NCBI GenBank assembly: GCA_964527315.1
Contig: CAZGOQ010000145.1
Span: forward strand, 1 to 5,197
DNA from: HGM13006 sp964527315
Lineage (GTDB): Bacteria > Bacillota > Clostridia > Oscillospirales > Oscillospiraceae
DNA: 5,197 nucleotides
Direction of reading: 5' to 3'
The position numbers and the translations under genes were made by a program. The notes beneath the pieces were generated by a model. The model did no database searches and had not been told where the DNA came from. It was given only the letters and a program-made list of their open reading frames with translations. Below, in pieces: positions 1-4,883 of the stretch. The first letter of the stretch is position 1; each line of letters starts with the position of its first letter.

Positions 1-2
1 CT

Positions 3-56
3 CCCGGTGCTCCCGGCGGTCCCGGCGGTCCCGGCGGTCCCGGCGGTCCCGGCGGC
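3..56 (+). repeat. Tandem 9-nt repeat encoding Pro-Gly-Gly
   Basis: The unit CCCGGCGGT occurs in four perfect consecutive copies (12-20, 21-29, 30-38, 39-47). It is flanked by a degenerate copy CCCGGTGCT (3-11) and a one-base variant CCCGGCGGC (48-56). It is translated in frame as repeated Pro-Gly-Gly, followed by a less regular DPGAPGADGGP stretch to base 89. The array may extend beyond the left edge. Because the unit is a multiple of three, copy-number change would alter protein length without shifting the frame. Confidence 0.95.
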
Positions 57-548
57 GATCCTGGCGCACCCGGTGCCGATGGCGGCCCCATGTTCCGGCG
101 GAGAAGCTGCTCCTATCCCGGCGGCCCGGTCAAGGACAACTATCAGCCTTTGGGTATCGTGTTTACAACCTACGGCGGTGGGTTCTATGGCTCTGATGAA
201 TGCAAAGCAACGCTGGAAGCGCTGAAGCTGTTCCTGGGTCTGCAGAATGTCACTGTGGTGGGCACCTTTGCCTGCTGCGGTGTGGAGTTTGGCCCTGCCG
301 GTGTGGCAGAGGGCGATAAGCCCCGGATTATGGGTCCCGGCGGCATTCAGGATCCCGAATACTATGAGTGCAAGGATGGCAAGAAGATCCAGGGTTCTTA
401 CTTCTTCCACAACCAGATGTGGGGCCATCCCAATGAGCGGGATGTGCTGAAGGCAAAGTTCCTGGTGGCGGACCTGGTCGAGGACTACTTCCTGACCTAT
501 AACGGCGAAATGGGCCATGTCCAGAGCCAGTATATCTCCATGAGTTAA
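3..548 (+). CDS. Flavodoxin-fold NAD(P)H/FMN oxidoreductase, 5'-truncated, with a collagen-like Gly/Pro tract
   Basis: The frame is open from the window edge to TAA at 546-548, giving 181 visible residues; the true start lies upstream. The ATG at 90 has no ribosome site and the frame continues through it, so it is not the start. Residues 1-29 are a Gly-Gly-Pro-type low-complexity tract. The rest resembles the C-terminal half of flavodoxin/WrbA-like flavoproteins: a strand plus loop (PLGIVFTTYGGGFYGSDE, visible residues 49-66), a helix (ATLEALKLFLG), the next strand (VTVVGTFACCG), and a closing WGHPNERDVLKAKFLVADLVEDYF region typical of the family's last helix. The family binds FMN and transfers electrons from NAD(P)H; the FMN phosphate loop would be in the missing N-terminal half. 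It is the first visible gene of an operon with the hotdog protein and the small 144-residue protein. Substrate unknown. The fold call is from pattern memory, not a search. Confidence 0.75.
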   Translation, partial: PGAPGGPGGPGGPGGPGGDPGAPGADGGPMFRRRSCSYPGGPVKDNYQPLGIVFTTYGGGFYGSDECKATLEALKLFLGLQNVTVVGTFACCGVEFGPAGVAEGDKPRIMGPGGIQDPEYYECKDGKKIQGSYFFHNQMWGHPNERDVLKAKFLVADLVEDYFLTYNGEMGHVQSQYISMS

Positions 549-553
549 AAATC

Positions 554-589
554 GCCGGACAGGAACAGCAAAAACTGTTCCTGTTTGGC
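554..589 (+). other. Intercistronic RNA stem-loop (15 bp, CAAAAA loop)
   Basis: The left arm 554-568 (GCCGGACAGGAACAG) pairs with the right arm 575-589 (CTGTTCCTGTTTGGC) around the six-base loop CAAAAA. The inner 10 bp and outer 3 bp are Watson-Crick; two G.U pairs (557-586, 558-585) lie between. The G.U pairs form only in the + strand RNA, matching the operon direction. No T-run follows, so it does not look like an intrinsic terminator. It ends about 30 bases before the next start. A role in mRNA processing, stability or differential expression of the upstream and downstream genes is inferred. Confidence 0.75.
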
Positions 590-619
590 ATACATCAAGC
601 AACGAAAGGAATGATGTTT

Positions 620-1999
620 GTGGGAACCGGTAAGTTTGTAACGGTATACCCCGACCAGTGGACGGAGCGGGAAAAACCCTATGCCGAGGAGTATATGGCG
701 AAAATCAGGGAATTGGAAGATCGCGGCCCCATTGATGTGCAGGCTTTGATCTCCGGCAAAATTGAAAAAGGCACCCAGGGCTTCTCCAATATCCTCGAGG
801 TCAAAGAGGATATGATGCTCTACAATGCCAAGAAATACGATCCCGACAACAAGCTGTACACGGACGATGAATACGCCAGGAGCCTGGGCTATAAGGCCAA
901 GATCGCCATGCCCGCCTTTGCGGCTCATGATGACAGCTTTTTGACCGCCTTTAACGGAAAGGCCCGGGACTTTTTGGCTGTCACCGGCTTGCACCATGAG
1001 ATCGAGCAGTTGTTGCCGGTCTATGCGGGCGATACATTGTATCTGGTAAAGGATAAGCTGGAGCTCATTGACCTGACGCCGAAGGAGGGCAGTATTTACC
1101 GGAATCTGGTGCTGAAATGCACAGGCTCCGTATACAACCAGAAGGGCGAAAAGGTCATCGGCGTCATGTTCTCTGCGCGTGAGAACCTGAAATCCTATGA
1201 GGATCCGATGGATATGGGCGACCAGCGCGGCTGGGAAAGCCCCGATTGGTGGACGCGCCCTGAGCATTACTATACCGACGAGGAATGGCAGGAGATTTTT
1301 GACACCTGGTCCAAGGAGAACTACCGGGGCGATGAAATCCTCTATTGGGACGACGTCAACGTAGGCGATATGCCCAACGTGACCATCGACGGCCCCATCC
1401 ACTCCTCCTGCAACCCCACGCCTCCTTACGGCATGGCGGTAGGCGGGAGCCGGACCATGAAGGAACTCAGTGACCCGGCTGTTCGGGCAAAAATGACCCG
1501 TGATCCCAAATTCGGCGTGTATGTCCCCGCTGATAGGAAGGAGTGGGATCCCGAGATCCCGCCCTATGATGATCCCCGGGCCAAGATGGGCCCCCCTCCG
1601 GGAGCCGGTGCGCCGCCGAAGGAGACAAAGCGTTCTATTTTCATCAATTTCCTGGGCCGTGACTTTGCCATTCACCACATCAACAATTGGATGGGTACCC
1701 ACGGCTGGATTCAGAACATCCGTTGGGGCATTATGACCCATCCCACAGAACAGGGCTTTGATTTCCCGAAGAACACGGCTGTTTCCGAGATGATTGAAAA
1801 GATCCCCGCGATGAAGGGGAAAAAATGCAACACCCACGGTCTCCAGTACGATGTCATGAAGATTCATTCTCAGGTCTATGACAAGTATGAGAAGGACGGC
1901 GAGTATTTCGTGGAACTGGGCTTCTGGATCACCACCATTAACGATGATGAAATCTACGAAGAGGGTGGGGCGACGATCAGGCTGCCCAAAAGAACATAA
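620..1999 (+). CDS. Double-hotdog MaoC / FAS1-type dehydratase-like protein
   Basis: About 459 residues from GTG 620, which lies 9 bases after AAAGGA (605-610). ATG codons at 611 and 614 are in frame but sit too close to that site; they would add three or two residues. Numbered from ATG 611, the first hotdog spans about 70-195: SLGYKAKIAMPAFAAHDD resembles the usual Gly-x-x-Ala-Pro-Pro segment, followed by LPVYAGDTLYL and a strand ending VIGVMFSARENL. The second spans about 240-462: DEILYWDDVNVGDMP, then EWDP, INNWMGTHGWIQNI, and a C-terminal ...EEGGATIRLPKR, matching the family's familiar pattern of WDD, NWMGD-GW and G-A-LP-R. Relatives hydrate or dehydrate enoyl-/hydroxyacyl-CoA thioesters in the cytoplasm. 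I do not see the canonical (R)-hydratase Asp-x4-His motif, so activity is uncertain. The tract MGPPPGAGAPP (327-336) is Pro/Gly-rich. It sits between a flavoprotein and an unknown gene 14 bases downstream. Confidence 0.75.
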   Translation: MGTGKFVTVYPDQWTEREKPYAEEYMAKIRELEDRGPIDVQALISGKIEKGTQGFSNILEVKEDMMLYNAKKYDPDNKLYTDDEYARSLGYKAKIAMPAFAAHDDSFLTAFNGKARDFLAVTGLHHEIEQLLPVYAGDTLYLVKDKLELIDLTPKEGSIYRNLVLKCTGSVYNQKGEKVIGVMFSARENLKSYEDPMDMGDQRGWESPDWWTRPEHYYTDEEWQEIFDTWSKENYRGDEILYWDDVNVGDMPNVTIDGPIHSSCNPTPPYGMAVGGSRTMKELSDPAVRAKMTRDPKFGVYVPADRKEWDPEIPPYDDPRAKMGPPPGAGAPPKETKRSIFINFLGRDFAIHHINNWMGTHGWIQNIRWGIMTHPTEQGFDFPKNTAVSEMIEKIPAMKGKKCNTHGLQYDVMKIHSQVYDKYEKDGEYFVELGFWITTINDDEIYEEGGATIRLPKRT

Positions 2000-2013
2000 A
2001 GAGGAAACGGATC

Positions 2014-2448
2014 ATGGAAAAAGCAATTTCCGGTACTTATTTTATCAAAATGCGTCTGCCGGATCCGAAAAAGGTTCATGGCGATGATTTTCAGGGCGGT
2101 TCGCCCTCCGAGGGTGCGGACATGCCTGCCGGAGGCCCTCCTCCCACACCTCCGGCCCCCACGGGCCTGAAGGATTATGGTGAGCCCGGCTGGGGGGCTT
2201 TTGAGGGAGAGATGACATTCCATTTCACCCCTAACCCCGACGGTACCCTTTCCGGCGATGCTAACGGCGTTCCCATCAACTTTGGATTCTACACCGGAGA
2301 CGAGTTCTTCAAGGTGGACTTCCCCGCAGGCCCAGGCCGATGGGAGGTCTGGGCCAGAGTAGACAGCGAGGGCTATATCGAGGGTATGATTTCCGTGGGC
2401 GGGAATCAGGGCTTCCCCAATTTCGTCTATGGTAAGAAGGTAGACTAA
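2014..2448 (+). CDS. 144-residue protein of unknown function, Pro/Gly-rich insert plus predicted beta-barrel-like domain
   Basis: ATG 2014 follows GAGG (2001-2004) at 9 bases and starts 14 bases after the hotdog gene's stop, so it is surely cotranscribed. Residues 1-15 (ISGTYFIKMRLP) look like a beta strand. Residues 28-58 form a Pro/Gly/Ala-rich low-complexity insert including GGPPPTPPAPTG. Residues 59-144 alternate short hydrophobic strands and Gly/Asp turns (WGAFEGEMTFHF, DGTLSGDANG, VDSEGYIEGMISVGG, FPNFVYGKKV). The pattern G-x-W-x(n)-G-x-M-x-F, DGTLSG and D-x-x-x-I-x-G-x-I resembles small calycin/lipocalin-like barrels that sit beside flavoenzymes in Clostridia; this is a resemblance from memory only. 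There is no signal peptide, membrane segment or cysteine, so a cytoplasmic protein is likely. It could bind a ligand or be an accessory subunit of its neighbours. No function is claimed. Confidence 0.85.
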   Translation: MEKAISGTYFIKMRLPDPKKVHGDDFQGGSPSEGADMPAGGPPPTPPAPTGLKDYGEPGWGAFEGEMTFHFTPNPDGTLSGDANGVPINFGFYTGDEFFKVDFPAGPGRWEVWARVDSEGYIEGMISVGGNQGFPNFVYGKKVD

Positions 2449-2476
2449 TCTCCGCATATTCTCTTTCATTTTTTTT

Positions 2477-2518
2477 AAGCCGCCAACTGTATGCAGCAAT
2501 ACAGTTGGCGGCTTTTCT
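2477..2518 (+). terminator. Rho-independent terminator closing the first operon
   Basis: A perfect 15-bp stem, AAGCCGCCAACTGTA (2477-2491) with TACAGTTGGCGGCTT (2500-2514), closes an eight-base loop and runs directly into a short T-tract (TTTTCTC, with a further ATTTTT at 2521-2525). It starts 28 bases after the stop of the 144-residue gene. On the opposite strand the stem is followed by an A-run, not a T-run, so it is a poor terminator for the converging LysR gene. Confidence 0.9.
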
Positions 2519-2710
2519 CAATTTTTAAAATTTGGAACATCCATTGTGGCGGCCCGGTACTGCTGTGCGGTTTCAGTACGTCAAGGATATTTCCAGCAAT
2601 GAATTCCCGAAAGGGCTGTGCGACGATCAGCTGCGGACGGAGTCAATTTGATCCATCATCGAACGGCCCATCATATTTCTGAAAAGTCAATTTTGCAGCA
2701 GACCCTGTCA

Positions 2711-3604
2711 TTATTTTAGCGGTAGATCCGCGCCCTCCAAAATTCTCAGAACCTTTTGCAGCACCAAACGGCTGTCATCACGGAGGTACGCTGCCACCAC
2801 ATACATATCCTCGCCGGGGATGGGGACAGTTCGAACATTGGTATCATGGCTCAGACGAGTGTTCTGATTCAGCAGCGCGATGCCGATGCCCATTTCCACA
2901 CATAAAATCAGGGACTCCAGGGATCTGGGCTGCCGAACCACATTGGGGGTAAATCCGGTCTTTTGGCATTGAAGAATAAACCGTTCATAACCCACTGGTG
3001 ATTCCTGCGGGGAAATCACTACAAAATCTTCCCCCATCAGCCGAGCCATTTCCAAATGAGTTTCCATCGCCAGAGGGTGATCTCCATTGATGGCAATGGC
3101 CGGAGGCTGCGGCGCGATTTTTTTCACGCCAAATGCGCTTTCCAGTTCCACATCAAAATCTAACGTGATGATCATGTCATAGTTCCCATTTTTCAGGCCG
3201 CTGCGGAGGTTAGAAAAGGAATTTCGCTCCAACTCCAGTTCCAGATTGGGCATCAGTTCCTGCGCCAGATTCAGCCGGGTCAGCAGGAGGGAATTGACCT
3301 CCTGTCCCTCCAGAATGCCGATATTCAGTCGCATTTCCTCCCGATGGGCCAGTTCTCTGGCCTCGGCAAACAGCGCTTCCAGCTGTTGGGGCAGGTCTTT
3401 CAGGTTGTCGAAAAGCAGTTGCCCCGCCGGGGTCAGTTGTACAGACCGTTTGGTCCGGACAAACAGCGTCAGATCCAGTTCCTGTTCCAGTTGGGCAATC
3501 TGTTTTGAGACGTTGGGCTGGGCGGTATAGAGCCGTCGGGCGGCTTCCGAAAAATTCCCGCATCGGGCCACCTCAATAAAATATCGGATCTTTGTCAGAT
3601 TCAA
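2711..3604 (-). CDS. LysR-family transcriptional regulator
   Basis: 297 residues from TTG 3604-3602. The TTG is preceded by GGAGGAGGA (complement of 3611-3619) at 6 bases, and the protein then begins (M)NLTKIRYFIEVA, the classic LysR N-terminus. An in-frame ATG at 3646 would add 14 residues (MCYDEEKPAGGGIY) unlike the family and would lie upstream of the likely promoter. The winged helix-turn-helix spans about residues 3-62: FSEAARRLYTAQPNVSKQIAQLE is the recognition region, then LFVRTKRSVQLTPAG. The C-terminal two-lobed effector domain runs from about 90 to 290 (LNIGILEG, YDMIITLDF, GIGIALLNQN). Usual length is about 290-310 residues. It is a cytoplasmic DNA-binding protein, normally tetrameric, which senses a small molecule. 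It is divergent from the flavoprotein gene at 3808, the standard target arrangement. The effector cannot be deduced. Confidence 0.95.
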   Translation of the reverse strand: MNLTKIRYFIEVARCGNFSEAARRLYTAQPNVSKQIAQLEQELDLTLFVRTKRSVQLTPAGQLLFDNLKDLPQQLEALFAEARELAHREEMRLNIGILEGQEVNSLLLTRLNLAQELMPNLELELERNSFSNLRSGLKNGNYDMIITLDFDVELESAFGVKKIAPQPPAIAINGDHPLAMETHLEMARLMGEDFVVISPQESPVGYERFILQCQKTGFTPNVVRQPRSLESLILCVEMGIGIALLNQNTRLSHDTNVRTVPIPGEDMYVVAAYLRDDSRLVLQKVLRILEGADLPLK

Positions 3605-3634
3605 ATAGATTCCTCCTCCAGCAGGTTTTTCTTC

Positions 3635-3663
3635 ATCATAACACATTCATGAAAAACCTGCAA
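3635..3663 (-). promoter_or_regulatory. Candidate promoter of the LysR gene
   Basis: On the minus strand TATGAT (complement of 3635-3640, five of six matches to TATAAT) lies 17 bp downstream of TTGCAG (complement of 3658-3663, a weak -35 keeping TTG). Transcription would begin near 3628, about 24 bases before the TTG start and just ahead of its ribosome site. The -10 lies downstream of the alternative ATG at 3646, which supports the TTG start. The -35 is poor, consistent with a weak or regulated promoter. Confidence 0.5.
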
Positions 3664-3668
3664 TGCAA

Positions 3669-3745
3669 TTTGTGAAAAGCGTACAGAAATGATGCTTATT
3701 ATTCCGTTTTCTATATCAATTCTGCCAATTTGGATATTTCACAAA
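3669..3745. promoter_or_regulatory. 9-bp inverted repeat in the divergent region, candidate LysR operator
   Basis: TTTGTGAAA (3669-3677) and its exact reverse complement TTTCACAAA (3737-3745) are separated by 59 bases. The right arm covers the -35 of the flavoprotein promoter; the left arm lies just upstream of the candidate LysR -35. CAATTTG also occurs twice in direct orientation (3666-3672 and 3726-3732), the second inside the small palindrome CCAATTTGG (3725-3733). LysR regulators often bind paired sites near the target promoter and repress themselves; assignment to this regulator is inferred. Confidence 0.5.
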
Positions 3746-3766
3746 CGAAACTTCCTCCGTTATACT
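3738..3766 (+). promoter_or_regulatory. Sigma-A-type promoter for the flavoprotein operon
   Basis: TTCACA (3738-3743, five of six to TTGACA) and TATACT (3761-3766, five of six to TATAAT) are spaced by exactly 17 bp. The predicted transcription start is near 3773, giving a leader of about 35 bases with AAAGGAGGAA (3791-3800) placed correctly before ATG 3808. The -35 is embedded in one arm of the inverted repeat, so regulator binding there would directly touch polymerase access. Confidence 0.85.
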
Positions 3767-3807
3767 GATCTTGGAAGAAATTAAAACGAAAAAGGAGGAA
3801 ATTTGTT

Positions 3808-4773
3808 ATGAAAGTTCTTGGTATTTCCGCAGGAACAAATGGCGGCAGTAACGACGCCATGTGTAAGGAAGCTCTGATGGCAGCCAAAGAAATGGGGGCG
3901 GATGTGGAATTTATCAATCTCCATAAGCTGAACATCCGCCACTGTACCGGCTGCAAGGCTTGCGTCATGAGCCTGTTCTCCGGAAAGGGAAACGCCTGTG
4001 TGCTGAAGGACGACTTTCAGTGGCTGGTAGACAAAATGTATGAGGCCGATGGTATTGTCTGGGCTGTCCCAATCTTTGAAAAATGCGCTCCCGGCATCTT
4101 CCATACAGTCATGGATCGGTTTGGCCCCCGGCTGGACCGTGGCAACGTGATGATCGCCCAGAAGATTGCGGAACAGGGTGGCAAACCCATCGACCCAAAG
4201 TATTTAAAAGAGAAAGTGGTGTCCTACATGGGCATCGGCGGATCCGACTGGGCTACCCGAATTCAGTGCGACTTCAACACCCAGGCCATGACCCCCAAGT
4301 GGACGGTCATTGATAACGAGTGTTTCCAGTGGTCTTTGGATATCATCATGAACAACAAGGCCATTGCCCGCGCCCATCAGATTGGCGTCAATATTGCCGA
4401 GGCTGCAAAAAAAGTGGAAAACGGCACTCTGAATGTGCCCCATGGCATTATAGGTGAGGACTACAAAGGTCCAGCGGGCGTCTGTCCCTACTGCCATAGC
4501 AACAACTTTTTCCTTGATGAGGACGGCGTGGCCACCTGCTGTACCTGCGGTACGGAGGGCGTTATGAAAAACGTGGACGGTAAATACGTCTTTGAATTTG
4601 ACCATGAGAAATGGATTCCCCATGCCCACGATTCCATCTCCGGCAAGTTTATTCATGGCGATGACATCCAAAACAACGAGGGCAAAGCCCGGGCTGCCAT
4701 GCAGACCGAGGAGGCCAGGGCTCGAAAGAAAAAATACGCCGAGTTTATCCAGGCGTCTGTGCCTGAGGTCTAA
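3808..4773 (+). CDS. Flavodoxin-fold NAD(P)H-dependent oxidoreductase with Cys cluster and zinc-ribbon-like insert
   Basis: 321 residues from ATG 3808 with a strong ribosome site (GGAGG at 9 bases). Residues 1-110 are the NADPH-dependent FMN reductase/iron-sulfur flavoprotein-type core: first strand and FMN phosphate loop MKVLGISAGTNGGSND, motif C46-x2-C49-x2-C52 then C64 (CTGCKACV...NACVLKDD), and VWAVPIFEKCAPGIFHTVMDRFG, the family's P-x-Y/F flavin-ring loop and DR motif. Residues 136-205 hold a second strand-helix portion (KVVSYMGIGG). At 226-247 is CPYC...CCTC, a CxxC-x14-CxxC pair resembling a zinc ribbon or rubredoxin-like knuckle. The C-terminus is charged and helical (ARARKKKYAEFI). 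Such proteins move electrons from NAD(P)H or ferredoxin-type donors to small substrates. It is the first gene of the divergent LysR-controlled unit and precedes a zinc dehydrogenase. Whether the N-terminal cysteines hold [4Fe-4S] is not provable here, since many family members share CxxCxxC. Substrate unknown. Confidence 0.85.
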   Translation: MKVLGISAGTNGGSNDAMCKEALMAAKEMGADVEFINLHKLNIRHCTGCKACVMSLFSGKGNACVLKDDFQWLVDKMYEADGIVWAVPIFEKCAPGIFHTVMDRFGPRLDRGNVMIAQKIAEQGGKPIDPKYLKEKVVSYMGIGGSDWATRIQCDFNTQAMTPKWTVIDNECFQWSLDIIMNNKAIARAHQIGVNIAEAAKKVENGTLNVPHGIIGEDYKGPAGVCPYCHSNNFFLDEDGVATCCTCGTEGVMKNVDGKYVFEFDHEKWIPHAHDSISGKFIHGDDIQNNEGKARAAMQTEEARARKKKYAEFIQASVPEV

Positions 4774-4808
4774 TGGTTTCCATATCCTGCCTGCGGGCGG
4801 AGAAAGAG

Positions 4809-4840
4809 GGGAATGCCTGTGGTACACATAGGCCGTTCCC
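4809..4840 (+). other. Imperfect stem-loop between the flavoprotein and dehydrogenase genes
   Basis: GGGAA (4809-4813) pairs with TTCCC (4836-4840). Inside it GCCT (4815-4818) pairs with AGGC (4830-4833), and GTG (4819-4821) with CAC (4825-4827), closing a three-base loop. The irregularities are a 1x2 internal loop and a two-base bulge. No T-run follows. The whole gap of about 110 bases shows no convincing promoter, so readthrough from the flavoprotein gene is likely and this hairpin may tune the downstream message. The pairing is modest and could be chance. Confidence 0.4.
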
Positions 4841-4883
4841 TACGGATTCGCAATTACAAATTACGGAAAAGGAGTAATGGTAT

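Noticed and set aside
3..56. Repeat array considered as a CRISPR or mobile-element repeat
   Set aside because: The 9-nt units are contiguous with no spacers and are translated in frame as Pro-Gly-Gly.
7..225. Frame starting in the 9-nt repeat (Leu-Pro-Ala-Val-Pro repeats)
   Set aside because: Alternate-frame reading of the repeat; it stops inside the flavoprotein and has no ribosome site.
545..1867. 440-codon open frame on the minus strand
   Set aside because: It lies entirely antisense to the hotdog gene, which has clear family motifs. Its sequence is a composition shadow with no recognisable domain or ribosome site, and it overlaps the intercistronic hairpin.
1954..2499. 181-codon open frame on the minus strand
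   Set aside because: It begins in the terminator hairpin and runs antisense to the 144-residue gene, which has a better ribosome site and operon spacing.
2491..2682. 63-codon + strand frame after the first operon
   Set aside because: It starts in the terminator loop, has no ribosome site and no protein-like composition.
3752..3800. TTCCTCC (3752-3758) is complementary to the ribosome site GGAGGAA (3794-3800), suggesting a sequestering leader
   Set aside because: TTCCTCC lies between the -35 and -10 of the assigned promoter, so it would not be in the transcript.
4204..4827. 207-codon open frame on the minus strand
   Set aside because: Antisense to the flavoprotein gene with a strong family match on the + strand; no domain features of its own.
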